This document shows, piece by piece, positions 1-8,195 of a DNA stretch of 33,706 bases (its first letter is position 1; each line of letters starts with the position of its first letter). Both the position numbers and the translations under genes were made by a program. The DNA is taken from assembly GCA_043768625.1 (NCBI GenBank), contig JAYVKG010000210.1:1-33706 (forward strand), written 5' to 3'. The stretch is from UKL13-2 sp043768625. GTDB lineage: Bacteria > Pseudomonadota > Gammaproteobacteria > Burkholderiales > Usitatibacteraceae. The notes beneath the pieces were generated by a model. That model was not told the origin of the DNA. It was given only the letters and a program-made list of their open reading frames with translations, and ran no database searches.

Positions 1-284
1 CTTTCTTCCACCTGTGCGGCAAGTTCGCGGGTGGGCGTGAGAATGAGCGCCCTGACAATTTTCGTGGTGGTCGGTTTGGCAACAACACTCAGGCCAAGGC
101 GTTGTAACAAGGGCAATACGAACCCAGCCGTTTTGCCGGTGCCGGTCTGCGCGCCGGCCAGCAAATCACCACCGTTCAACACGGCGGGGATGGCTTGCAG
201 CTGGATGGGTGTTGGCGTGGTGTAGCCGTGTTCGGTGACGGCACGCACCAGTGGCTCGGCCAGGCCGAGAGCAGAAAAACTCAT
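1..284 (-). CDS. rhlE: ATP-dependent RNA helicase RhlE-type, N-terminal part (cut by window edge)
   Basis: N-terminal 94 codons of a DEAD-box RNA helicase; the rest lies beyond the left edge. Translation from the ATG at 284 starts MSFSALGL and shows the Q motif (GYTTPTPIQLQAIP), Walker A/motif I (AQTGTGKT) and motif Ia (PTRELA). The opening residues and spacing match E. coli RhlE closely. The family unwinds short RNA duplexes with ATP in the cytoplasm, in ribosome maturation and RNA turnover. The gene is downstream of rluB on the same strand, separated by about 320 bp, so it probably has its own promoter. SrmB or DbpA are less likely because the N-terminus is of the RhlE kind. The DEAD box itself is outside the window. 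Confidence 0.88.
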   Translation of the reverse strand, partial: MSFSALGLAEPLVRAVTEHGYTTPTPIQLQAIPAVLNGGDLLAGAQTGTGKTAGFVLPLLQRLGLSVVAKPTTTKIVRALILTPTRELAAQVEE

Positions 285-607
285 GGAAAACTTTCGAAAA
301 CTCGAACCTGTCGCCTGCGCCGTTAAGCGGGACGCCAGCCTAGGCACGAAGAGGAGAAATGGGGTCGGATTTGACGATGGCTCGAGGACTGGAACGAGTG
401 CCAATGCCTCTTATTTTACCAGCCCTGCAGGGCAGAGGCGAGTATGATTTGCGCGCTGCGCTGCTGCTGGGTACAGCTGCAACAGCGCTGCGCCAGGAAT
501 TTGATTTCGCCAGTCGATCTGCCGCGACTACAAAAGATGGTGCGCCAGGCGCGGGAGAAGTGACGGCGCGAGCGCCCTGCCGCGCTAGCCATCGGTCAAC
601 GCTGGTA
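285..607. other. Intergenic gap between rluB and rhlE
   Basis: No convincing gene. Open frames here on both strands lack family resemblance and the minus-strand one overlaps the rluB end. A nested inverted-repeat structure sits at 406-439: outer arms GCCTCT/AGAGGC enclose the perfect palindrome GCCCTGCAGGGC at 422-433. It could be a structured 3' end of the rluB transcript or part of the rhlE leader. No T-run typical of an intrinsic terminator accompanies it. Confidence 0.4.
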
Positions 608-2674
608 CTAGCCGCCTTCTCCCTCACTGCCGCCGTTGCCGTTGCCGTTGCCTCCGCTATTGCCGGGCGGCTCGCCCGGCGCACTTGAGGCAGGCGCACC
701 AGGCCCTCGCGTGGCAGAACCTCTGGGGCCGCGTCGCATACGTCGCCGGTTTTTCGGATTCTTTTTTCTCTCGCCGCCGACAATTGCGCCAGCCTCAACG
801 CGATTGCCGTCCTGCGCTGGGGATGCCGTGCTGGGCGCATCATGGCGTGGCGCGCCTTGCGGCGTGCCTTGGGTCAGACTTTGATTGCCTTCCGTTGCCA
901 TCGATGGTGATGGTGGCCGCCTGCCGCGTTCACCACCCCTGCCGCGACCGCCGCGGCCACGCAGATTTCGCCCGCCGGAGCGGGGTTCGGGCTTATCGAG
1001 ACGAATGTGGTCCACATTCACCACGCCTGCCTGGTGCTGGTCCACCGCCATCGCATTGCCAATGTCATCGGCGGCATCCATGGCATGCAAATCGATTACC
1101 GGCCCCAACTCGTTGCCGCGTTCCGCTGACGGATGCGCATCGGTCCCGCCAGTGGTGCCACGCGGTGCGCGCGGCGACTTCTTTGCATGCGAGGGCGGTC
1201 GCCCGGCCGCGCCGCCTTCGGTTTTCATCCCGACCCATCCGAGCACACCGTTAACCTGACCTGCGTCCAGCTCCATCAACTTGCCACGCGCCAGGCGCGG
1301 CGGCAATTCGATCTTGCCGAAGCGGGTACGTATCAGCCGCGACACCGTCAGTTTTTGGGTTTCGAACATTTTGCGCACTTCACGATTGCGGCCCTCTTTA
1401 ATGGTGACGGCATACCAGTGATTGGCTCCTTCGCCGCCGCGCGCATCGATGGTGTCGAAGCGTGCCGGGGTGGTTGGCTCGTCCGATTCTTCATCGGCAT
1501 CGATATTTACGCCGGTCAGCAAATTTTGCGTCTGCTGCTCGGTTAGCTCGCCCAAAATGCGCACGGCATATTCGCGCTCGACCTCGTAGCGTGGATGCAT
1601 CAACCGATTTGCCAATTCGCCGTTGGTGGTAAAAATGAGCAGGCCGGAGGTATTGATATCGAGGCGTCCAATCGCCACCCACTTGCCGTTTTCCACCCGT
1701 GGCAGATTATCAAATACCGTGATGCGGTTGCCCGGGTCGCTGGTCGTTACAATCTCGCCCTCGGGCTTGTGATACAGCAATATACGTGGCAATTCTTCGT
1801 CGAACTTCAACTTAACCGGACGCTGGTCGACCATCACATTGTCACCCGGCGCCACCTGCGTACCGGTAGTGGCGACAATGCCGTTGACCATTACCCGACC
1901 CGATGAAATCATGATTTCCATGTCGCGGCGCGAGCCGTGGCCGGATTGGGCGAGCACCTTGTGCAGGCGCTCGCGCTTAACATTCGCCTCACTGGCGAGA
2001 GCTTCGGCAAACTGGCCGGTTTTTGCCTCGTCGCCAACGCGCCGAAAATCCGTGACTTCGGACGGCGACGCGCTCATCGGCGGTGCACGAAACGGAGTCT
2101 TCTTGCCACCCCGGTTGCTGCGCGGGGGCTTGCGCGGCTGCCCGCGTGGCGCAACGCCCGGCACGTTATTGGCACCGAGGATCTGACCTTGCCCGTCCTG
2201 TCCGCCACGTCTGCCGCGCTTATGGTTTCTGCCCTGTCCCGCCTCTTGCCCGACTGCACCCTGGCCCGCTTCCTGCGGAGTGCCCTGGCCTCGTCGCTGG
2301 CCCTGCGGTCGTGGCTGCCCATCGCTACGCGCGGTGGGCCCGGCACTGCGTGGTCCGCCTTGGCCGCCGCGCCCTGCAGGATGGCGGCTTCTTGCCTGTC
2401 CACTACCCGGCGTCTGCGACTGCCCGGGTGTTTGCGCCTTGCTCTGGCCGCCGCGGCGGCGCTTGCCGCCAATGCTGTTGCCGACATTGTCTGCATCGAC
2501 ATTGGCACCACGTCGTTTGCCGCCACCTGGCAAGCCGCCACCACCGGCCTTGCCGCGGCGCGCGCGACTGCGGTCGCGATCTTCCGCGCCGCGATTGGTT
2601 TCTTTTTCCTCACCCAAATAACGGCCATCGACGTAGCCGCGTGCCGCCACACCGACCACCACGCGCTTAACCAT
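608..2674 (-). CDS. rluB: 23S rRNA pseudouridine synthase RluB, with long low-complexity extensions
   Basis: Predicted 688-aa protein of the RsuA/RluB/RluE/RluF family, which isomerises a uridine in 23S rRNA helix 89 (U2605 in E. coli). The ATG at 2674 overlaps the scpB stop by 8 bases (ATGGTTAA) and has a strong ribosome site, GAGGAG, 7 nt upstream; upstream in-frame starts lie inside scpB and were rejected. An S4 RNA-binding domain spans about 233-290. The catalytic motif GRLDINTSGLL has its Asp near residue 339, and GRNREVRKM lies near 428-436. The first ~230 and last ~200 residues are Gly/Arg/Gln/Asn/Pro-rich low complexity, including a Gly-Asn run near the C-terminus. E. coli RluB is about 290 aa; basic tails are common in betaproteobacterial members, but these are long. 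It is the last gene of the trpS-scpA-scpB-rluB run. Confidence 0.93.
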   Translation of the reverse strand: MVKRVVVGVAARGYVDGRYLGEEKETNRGAEDRDRSRARRGKAGGGGLPGGGKRRGANVDADNVGNSIGGKRRRGGQSKAQTPGQSQTPGSGQARSRHPAGRGGQGGPRSAGPTARSDGQPRPQGQRRGQGTPQEAGQGAVGQEAGQGRNHKRGRRGGQDGQGQILGANNVPGVAPRGQPRKPPRSNRGGKKTPFRAPPMSASPSEVTDFRRVGDEAKTGQFAEALASEANVKRERLHKVLAQSGHGSRRDMEIMISSGRVMVNGIVATTGTQVAPGDNVMVDQRPVKLKFDEELPRILLYHKPEGEIVTTSDPGNRITVFDNLPRVENGKWVAIGRLDINTSGLLIFTTNGELANRLMHPRYEVEREYAVRILGELTEQQTQNLLTGVNIDADEESDEPTTPARFDTIDARGGEGANHWYAVTIKEGRNREVRKMFETQKLTVSRLIRTRFGKIELPPRLARGKLMELDAGQVNGVLGWVGMKTEGGAAGRPPSHAKKSPRAPRGTTGGTDAHPSAERGNELGPVIDLHAMDAADDIGNAMAVDQHQAGVVNVDHIRLDKPEPRSGGRNLRGRGGRGRGGERGRRPPSPSMATEGNQSLTQGTPQGAPRHDAPSTASPAQDGNRVEAGAIVGGERKKNPKNRRRMRRGPRGSATRGPGAPASSAPGEPPGNSGGNGNGNGGSEGEGG

Positions 2675-3479
2675 GACGACGCTCCTCGGCGTTAATGTTG
2701 ACCATTTCGGCAGCCTCCTTGCTGGCCTGCCCTGGATGTGCTTGGCTGACTTCCGCTTCGGACCTATCCGCGTTTTCGATACCGGGCAGCGCGGGATGCG
2801 CACTGCCTCTGCCATCAATGCTGCCCGCCGAAAGCACCGCACCTGCCTGTGTCAGGTCGAGCGTGGCTTGCAACTCGTGCAGCGGCGGCAATTCTTCGAG
2901 GGAACGCAAATTGAGGTCATCGAGAAAGTGTCCGGTGGTGGCGAACAAGGCCGGTCGGCCCACCACTTCCTTGTGGCCGATTTCATCGATCCAGCCACGA
3001 TCCTGCAATGTTTTCAGAATGTGCGGTGATACCTGCACGCCGCGAATATCCTCAATGTCAGCACGGGTGACCGGTTGACGGTAGGCGATGATGGCAAGCG
3101 TTTCGAGTACTGCGCGGGAATATTTCGGCGGTTTGTCGTTGCTCAGCTTGTCGAGATATTTTTGATATTCCGGTTTCACTCGAAATCGATAGCCACTGGC
3201 CACCAGCGCCAGTTCGACGCTGCGCCCGGTCCATTCCTCACGCAGGGCATCGAGCAGGTTGCGCAGGATTTCACCGCTCAACTGGCCGTCAAACAGACGC
3301 CTCAGTTCGTTGAGCGATAGCGGCTCCGAAGCCGCCATCAAGGCCGCTTCAAGCGCGCGCTTGGCTTCAAGGAGCTCGACACCGGGCGCCGCCGCCGCGT
3401 CTTCGGCAAGGTTGCCGATCGACCCATTCGGCGTGAGTTGATCAGAATTCAAATCTGCCTGTTCATTGGCCATTGTCAT
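2667..3479 (-). CDS. scpB: Segregation and condensation protein B
   Basis: 270-aa ScpB, the kleisin-associated winged-helix subunit that joins ScpA and SMC in bacterial condensin. The body (from about residue 35) has two winged-helix domains, with family-typical stretches such as SRAVLETLAIIAYRQPVTRA and DIEDIRGVQVSPHILKTL. About 30 N-terminal and 70 C-terminal residues are extra, variable sequence. The gene lies 24 bp downstream of scpA and overlaps rluB by 8 bases, so translational coupling is likely. The start at 3479 has a weak AGCAGG site; a second ATG two codons later (3473) is possible. Confidence 0.93.
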   Translation of the reverse strand: MTMANEQADLNSDQLTPNGSIGNLAEDAAAAPGVELLEAKRALEAALMAASEPLSLNELRRLFDGQLSGEILRNLLDALREEWTGRSVELALVASGYRFRVKPEYQKYLDKLSNDKPPKYSRAVLETLAIIAYRQPVTRADIEDIRGVQVSPHILKTLQDRGWIDEIGHKEVVGRPALFATTGHFLDDLNLRSLEELPPLHELQATLDLTQAGAVLSAGSIDGRGSAHPALPGIENADRSEAEVSQAHPGQASKEAAEMVNINAEERRHG

Positions 3480-3503
3480 TACGCCTGCTACGAAATAATT
3501 TCA

Positions 3504-4358
3504 TCACGACGGCTCCAGAACTGGCGGCCCAGCTTCACGCAGTTTTACGTAAATAGGTTCAAATGCAGCGCTCTGGCTTAGGTCAATAAGCGACTCGCGG
3601 GCCAACTCCAGCACCGCCAGAAAACTCACTACCACCACAGCCACGCCTCCATCTGGTTGAAACAGCTCGTCGAACCGTACGAACCGGTGGCCGCCCAGAT
3701 AGCGCAAAATGCGCGACATGTGGGAACGCACCGAAAGCTCCTCGCGGGTCACGCTGTGCTTGCGCACTGCCCTGGCGCGATTCAAAATTACCCGCCACGC
3801 CTCTGTCAGATCCGCAGCCAGCACCGTCGGTACTCTGGCGACAAGGCTCTGTTCGATCAGCACGTCGACGATCGCAAAATCGCGATCCTTGCGCGGCAAC
3901 TGATCAATCGCCTGTGACGCGGCCTTCATCTGCTCATATTCCATCAGACGCCGCACCAGTTCGGCGCGCGGATCATCAGGCTCGGCTTCGTTCTCGCGCG
4001 GCGGACGCGGCAGCAGCATGCGCGATTTTATTTCAATCAGTACCGCCGCCATCAACAAGTATTCAGCTGCAAGTTCAAACTGGTTTTCCCGCATTGCTTC
4101 CACGTACACCAGGTATTGGCGGGTAAGATCGGCCATCGGGATATTCAGAATATCCAGCGAATGTTTGCGGATCAGATACAACAGCAAGTCCAGCGGCCCT
4201 TCAAATTCGTCGAGAATGACCGACAACGCATCGGGTGGAATGAACAGGTCGGCCGGCAGGTCAGTGATTAGTTCACCTTTAATCCTGGCCACAGGCATCG
4301 CCATGTCGAGCGATCCCTGTGTCGCCTGCGTATTGTCGACAATCAGTTCCACGCTCAT
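3504..4358 (-). CDS. scpA: Segregation and condensation protein A (kleisin)
   Basis: 284-aa ScpA, the kleisin that bridges SMC heads and binds ScpB during chromosome condensation and segregation. The hallmark N-terminal motif FEGPLDLLLYLIR is at residues 52-64, followed by HSLDILNIPMADLTRQYL and the IEIKSRMLLP helix. A C-terminal winged-helix region ends near 275. The first 45 residues are a variable leader. The gene lies 17 bp downstream of trpS and 24 bp upstream of scpB, consistent with one operon. No smc gene is in the window. Confidence 0.94.
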   Translation of the reverse strand: MSVELIVDNTQATQGSLDMAMPVARIKGELITDLPADLFIPPDALSVILDEFEGPLDLLLYLIRKHSLDILNIPMADLTRQYLVYVEAMRENQFELAAEYLLMAAVLIEIKSRMLLPRPPRENEAEPDDPRAELVRRLMEYEQMKAASQAIDQLPRKDRDFAIVDVLIEQSLVARVPTVLAADLTEAWRVILNRARAVRKHSVTREELSVRSHMSRILRYLGGHRFVRFDELFQPDGGVAVVVVSFLAVLELARESLIDLSQSAAFEPIYVKLREAGPPVLEPS

Positions 4359-4375
4359 AGGCTAGGCATACACCG

Positions 4376-5584
4376 TCATGTGAAATTCAAGCCCATGGCA
4401 TCGCGAACTTCGCGCATGGTTTCCTCGGCAACATCGCGTGCCTTTTCACATCCATCGGCTAAGATATTTCTGACCAGGGTGGGATCTTCTTCAAATGGCG
4501 CGGCGCGTTCACGCATCGGTTTTAACTCTTGGATGATGCCGTCGATTACCGGTTGCTTACACTCGAGACAGCCGATACCCGCACTCTTGCAGCCTTCGAC
4601 CACCCAGCGTCTGGTGGCGTCATTTGAATACACCCGGTGAAGGCTCCATACCGGGCATTTTTCCGGATCACCCGGATCGTTGCGCCGAATACGTGCAGGG
4701 TCGGTCGGCATCTTGCGAACTTTTTCACTAACGGTTTTTTCATCGTCACGCATATCGATGGTATTGCCATAACTCTTCGACATCTTCTGGCCATCGAGGC
4801 CAATCAGTTTTGATGTCGGGGTGAGCAACGCCTGTGGTTCGGGCAGGATCACCTTGCCACCGCCCTCAAGATAACCAAACAAGCGCTCGCGATCTCCCAT
4901 CGATAAATTCTGCACATCGCCCAGCAACTCATGGGCCTCTTTCAGCGCGGCATCATCACCATCCTGCTGAAAACGCGTCCGCAACAAATTGTATAGCTTG
5001 GCTTTTTTGGAACCCAATTTTTTGATTGCCGCTTCGGCTTTTTCTTCGAAACCCAATTCGCGGCCGAACAGGTGGTTGAAACGCCGCGCGACTTCGCGGG
5101 TCAGTTCTACATGCGACACCTGATCCTCGCCTACCGGCACACGATTGGCGCGGTAGATCAGGATATCGGCCGCCTGCATCAGCGGGTAGCCAAGAAACCC
5201 ATAGGTGGCAAGGTCGTGACCACGTTCGCCCAATTTTTGCATCTGGTCTTTGTAGGTCGGCACCCGTTCGAGCCACGATAGCGGCGTAAAGAACGAAAGC
5301 AGCAAGGTCAATTCAGCGTGCTGAGGCACCTTTGATTGTGCAAACAGCGTCGCCTGCGCGGGATCTATGCCGGCGGCAATGTAATCGATCACGAGTTCAT
5401 ACGTATACGCTTCAATAACCTGGGGCGTTTCGTAATGGGTGGTGAGTGCGTGCCAATCGGCAACGAAAAAGTAACACGGATACTCGTGCTGCAATTTGGC
5501 CCAGTTTTTCAGCGCGCCGTGGTAATGGCCGAGATGCAATCGGCCCGTGGGCCGCATACCGGAAAGTACTCTGTCAGGAAACAT
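4376..5584 (-). CDS. trpS: Tryptophanyl-tRNA synthetase
   Basis: 402-aa class I aminoacyl-tRNA synthetase that charges tRNA-Trp with tryptophan using ATP. The HIGH-type motif is HLGH at 17-20 and the KMSKS motif is at 267-271. The protein is about 70 residues longer than E. coli TrpS. The extra length sits between the Rossmann-fold segment ending near 173 and the LPEP segment near 247, and is charged and helical. Long forms of this kind occur in other betaproteobacteria such as Burkholderia. The start at 5584 is followed directly by MFPDRVLSGMRPTG. A GAGGG sequence lies about 16 nt upstream, separated from the ATG by the dyad GGGTTTTAAACCC (5590-5602 on the plus strand). First gene of the trpS-scpA-scpB-rluB string. 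Confidence 0.95.
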   Translation of the reverse strand: MFPDRVLSGMRPTGRLHLGHYHGALKNWAKLQHEYPCYFFVADWHALTTHYETPQVIEAYTYELVIDYIAAGIDPAQATLFAQSKVPQHAELTLLLSFFTPLSWLERVPTYKDQMQKLGERGHDLATYGFLGYPLMQAADILIYRANRVPVGEDQVSHVELTREVARRFNHLFGRELGFEEKAEAAIKKLGSKKAKLYNLLRTRFQQDGDDAALKEAHELLGDVQNLSMGDRERLFGYLEGGGKVILPEPQALLTPTSKLIGLDGQKMSKSYGNTIDMRDDEKTVSEKVRKMPTDPARIRRNDPGDPEKCPVWSLHRVYSNDATRRWVVEGCKSAGIGCLECKQPVIDGIIQELKPMRERAAPFEEDPTLVRNILADGCEKARDVAEETMREVRDAMGLNFT

Positions 5585-5931
5585 ACGTGGGTTTTAAACC
5601 CTCAATAAACTAAGTTTTACGCAATCGTAGTGCTGGTTCTGCGCAAGGTAGGGTGATTTAATCGATCAATGGATCAGACCACGCGGTCGTGTTGAAATCT
5701 GTTCACCGCACGTGATCAATCAGCTGCCGACCGCCTGCCGGACTTGAAGAAGCGAGGCTAAAAATGGGCTGTACGGCGGCAGATTTTCACGCATTCAAGC
5801 CAACCACAGATTTATCGGCGAAGGAGTGCGGGGAAATATGCACCGGCCAGGACATTTTGCAGCCGATTTCCTTTAAGTCCAACCGGCTGCTGTGAATTCG
5901 CCGGGAGGCGAACCGAGTACGGCGACAGCGA
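5585..5931. other. Intergenic gap between the M50 protease gene and trpS
   Basis: 347 bp without a recognised gene. It holds a small dyad, GGGTTTTAAACCC, at 5590-5602 just ahead of trpS. On the plus strand it holds one short open frame with a good ribosome site (5764-5895, listed separately). No intrinsic terminator is evident. The trpS promoter presumably lies here, but no clear -35/-10 pair could be read. Confidence 0.4.
5764..5895 (+). CDS. Possible 43-aa small protein, unknown
   Basis: Short open frame of 43 codons starting ATGGGCTGT and ending TGA, preceded by GAGG 6 nt before the ATG. The product has three cysteines (one at residue 3 and a C-x3-C pair mid-protein), no membrane segment and no family I recognise. 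It lies antisense to its neighbours inside the gap before trpS. It may be chance; the only support is the ribosome site and ordinary codon use. Confidence 0.2.
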   Translation: MGCTAADFHAFKPTTDLSAKECGEICTGQDILQPISFKSNRLL

Positions 5932-6579
5932 TCAAGACAACCCTATTATAGCGTATATCGATTTCATGCTGATATCGATCAGTGGCCACATGAATCTGCC
6001 CATCACGCCGGTAACGATGAGGGCAATCAGGATCAGCATTCCGTAAGGCTCAGTGCGCGAGAATGTATAAGCCATCCGGGGGGGCAATAACCCGGTCAAA
6101 ATGCGCCCGCCGTCCAGTGGCAGTAGCGGAAATAAATTGAAAACCATCAGCAGCGCATTGACGAAAATACCCGCTTCGGCCACTGAAGCCATGAAGAAAG
6201 TCGGCTCTGAAGCGCCCATGGTAATTGCAATTTTCCCCACAACCGCCCATCCGACCATCATGGCTAGATTGGCCAGCGGCCCAGCCGCTGCCACCCAGAT
6301 CATGTCGCGTTTCGGATTGCGCAGAGCGGCGAAATTTACCGGTACGGGCTTGGCCGCGCCGAACACGAAGGGGCTTACCAGTAATGTCACAATCGGCACC
6401 AAAATTGTCCAGATGGGATCGATGTGTTTAAACGGATTTAATGTCATCCGTCCCAGCATATAGGCGGTCGAATCGCCGAAATAGCGGGCGGCATAGGCGT
6501 GCGCCGCTTCGTGCATGGTGATGGCTAAGATCAATGGTATGGCGTAAACGGTGATTTTTTGAACGATGGAAACGTCCAT
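5932..6579 (-). CDS. Site-2 protease family (M50) membrane metalloprotease
   Basis: 215-aa polytopic membrane protein of the M50 family (compact YwhC/FwdE-like type without PDZ domain), which cuts proteins inside the membrane using zinc. HEAAH at residues 23-27 supplies two zinc ligands and the catalytic Glu24. The second motif, N148 to D156 (N-LFPLLP-LDGG), supplies the third ligand Asp156. Four to five hydrophobic segments are apparent. The ATG at 6579 has an AGGA site 6-7 nt upstream. The gene follows the YciO-type gene by 50 bp, a spacer that contains a GA repeat. The natural substrate is unknown. Confidence 0.88.
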   Translation of the reverse strand: MDVSIVQKITVYAIPLILAITMHEAAHAYAARYFGDSTAYMLGRMTLNPFKHIDPIWTILVPIVTLLVSPFVFGAAKPVPVNFAALRNPKRDMIWVAAAGPLANLAMMVGWAVVGKIAITMGASEPTFFMASVAEAGIFVNALLMVFNLFPLLPLDGGRILTGLLPPRMAYTFSRTEPYGMLILIALIVTGVMGRFMWPLIDISMKSIYAIIGLS

Positions 6580-6597
6580 GGCGGGTCCTGGGTTGCG

Positions 6598-6613
6598 GAG
6601 AGAGAGAGAGAGA
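6598..6613. repeat. GA dinucleotide microsatellite
   Basis: About eight uninterrupted GA units (CT on the transcribed minus strand) lie in the 50-bp spacer between the YciO-type gene and the M50 protease gene, a short distance upstream of the protease ribosome site. It does not interrupt a reading frame. Confidence 0.8.
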
Positions 6614-6629
6614 ACTACGGCGGCAGGGG

Positions 6630-7259
6630 CTAATCGGCAAAGCCGAAACTGGCAATCTCGCCCTTACCCTTACGTATCAAGATGGGCTCGGAAGCCGACA
6701 AATCAATCACGGTCGTCGGTTCGATGCCGCAAACCCCGCCGTCAAGAATGAGATCGACCTCGTGTTCAAGTCTCGCTCGAATCGCCTCTGCGTCGTTCAA
6801 CGGGTTCTCGTCACCCGGCATCATCAGTGTGGAGGAAAGCAGCGGCTCATTTAGTTCGGTGAGCAAGGCATGCGTAACCGGATGCTCTGGAACCCGCACG
6901 CCGACAGTCGCCCGCTTGGGGTGGGCGAGCCGCCGCGGCAATTCACGGGTAGCGTCCAGAATAAAAGTATAACTGCCTGGCGTATGCGCCTTCAGCAATC
7001 GATATTGCGCGTTGTTAACCTTGGCAAAGGTGCCGATGTCAGACAAATCACGGCACACCAGTGTGAAGTGATGCCGCTCATCCACGCCGCGCACGCGCCG
7101 TATCCGCTCCATTGCTCCTTTGTCGCCGATATGACATCCCAGCGCATAGCAGGAATCGGTGGGATAGGCGATCAAACCGCCGCCGCGCACAATGTCGACC
7201 GCACGCTTGATCAGTCGCGGCTCAGGATGGGTGGGGTGCAACGTGAAAAACTGGCTCAT
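6630..7259 (-). CDS. yciO: YciO/Sua5-type threonylcarbamoyl-AMP synthase family protein
   Basis: 209-aa YrdC-like domain protein. The family binds ATP, threonine and bicarbonate, and its TsaC/Sua5 members make threonylcarbamoyl-AMP for tRNA t6A37; YciO members are paralogues of weaker or less certain activity. Seen: GGLIAYPTDSCYALGC near 27-42, HHFTLVCRDLSDI, the RATVGVRVPEHPV strand and SSTLMMPG. Length and lack of a C-terminal Sua5 domain fit YciO. Its ATG overlaps the stop of the upstream PHP gene by 4 bases (ATGA), matching the E. coli rnm(yciV)-yciO neighbourhood near rluB. The YciO rather than TsaC assignment rests mainly on this context. Confidence 0.87.
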   Translation of the reverse strand: MSQFFTLHPTHPEPRLIKRAVDIVRGGGLIAYPTDSCYALGCHIGDKGAMERIRRVRGVDERHHFTLVCRDLSDIGTFAKVNNAQYRLLKAHTPGSYTFILDATRELPRRLAHPKRATVGVRVPEHPVTHALLTELNEPLLSSTLMMPGDENPLNDAEAIRARLEHEVDLILDGGVCGIEPTTVIDLSASEPILIRKGKGEIASFGFAD

Positions 7260-8161
7260 TGAAGCACGGTCCAGACCGGTACTAAATCCGTCGGCAGCAA
7301 CGGTAAAGTACCCGGCCGGAAACGGCTTTCACCGTGACCGTGAAAATCCGATCCACGCGAAGCCATAAAATCAAATTCACGCGCCAGCGCCGCGTATTCG
7401 CGATATTGGTATTTCTCATGGCTACCGGTAATTACTTCAATGGCTTTGCCCCCCAACTGCTTGAATTCCGTCAGCAACTGACGCATTTCCTGTTTTGAAA
7501 GCTTATACCTTCCCGGATGCGCCAAAACCGCCACGCCGCCCGCGCCAATGATCAATCGCACTGCCTCGTCCAGGCCTGCCCATTGATAGGCGATAAATCC
7601 CGGTTTGCCCGGTGTGAGGAAGCGTTCAAATACCGCACCGAGGTTCTTTGCCAGCCCGCGCGACACCAGGGCCCGCGCAAAGTGGGTGCGACCTATCATG
7701 TCGCTGTTTTCCGCCAACGCCAAAGCGTCCTCGAACACACCCTCGATACCCATCCGCGCAAGACTTGCACCCATTTGTCGGGCACGCTCCAGGCGTCCCC
7801 CGCGAATAGAGTCGATTCCCAGGACCAGTGCGGCTTCGTTGGGATCTATGCCCAGTCCCACTACGTGAATCGTGATCGGGTTAGTATCTGCAGTGGCGAC
7901 GGACGCCGCGCGGCCGGGCCAGGTAACGGATAATTCAACGCCGCGTATAAAGCGAATATGCATGTCCGCGGCCGCATTTTCGGCCTCCTCCAGCCCGCCA
8001 GTATTATCGTGGTCGGTGAGCGCGACAGCGTCGCAGCCGCTGCTTTTCGCCAGTGCAACCAAATCTCTTGGCCGCAACAGGCCGTCTGAAAATATGGAAT
8101 GGTTATGACAATCAAAGTTTTGCACAAAAACAATCAAACTATTATGAATAAGGACAATCAT
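7256..8161 (-). CDS. rnm: PHP-domain phosphoesterase (RNase AM/YciV-like)
   Basis: Metal-dependent phosphoesterase of the PHP family; E. coli YciV (RNase AM) is a 5'-3' exonuclease acting on short RNA and rRNA 5' ends. PHP motifs seen: DCHNHSIFSDG (His19, His21, Asp26), LTDHDN (50-53), GVELS (Glu76), GRTHFA, LAHPGRY and the final GSDFHG. With the ATG at 8161 the protein is 301 aa; E. coli YciV is about 293. A GTG at 8125 (289 aa) is an alternative, and neither has a clear ribosome site. Upstream in-frame Met codons reach into the divergent gene and were rejected. Translationally coupled to yciO by ATGA. Confidence 0.87.
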   Translation of the reverse strand: MIVLIHNSLIVFVQNFDCHNHSIFSDGLLRPRDLVALAKSSGCDAVALTDHDNTGGLEEAENAAADMHIRFIRGVELSVTWPGRAASVATADTNPITIHVVGLGIDPNEAALVLGIDSIRGGRLERARQMGASLARMGIEGVFEDALALAENSDMIGRTHFARALVSRGLAKNLGAVFERFLTPGKPGFIAYQWAGLDEAVRLIIGAGGVAVLAHPGRYKLSKQEMRQLLTEFKQLGGKAIEVITGSHEKYQYREYAALAREFDFMASRGSDFHGHGESRFRPGTLPLLPTDLVPVWTVLQ

Positions 8162-8195
8162 AGCAGGGCCGATTCCACACACGTCTCTCAACGGC

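Noticed and set aside
340..843. Minus-strand 167-codon open frame overlapping the rluB end
   Set aside because: Overlaps the rluB C-terminus in another frame, Arg/Ala-rich and without ribosome site or family features.
1937..2695. Long plus-strand open frames opposite the rluB N-terminal region
   Set aside because: They arise from the GC-rich repetitive Gly/Arg/Gln coding of rluB; the protein sequences are low-complexity and match no family, while the minus-strand frame holds clear RluB motifs.
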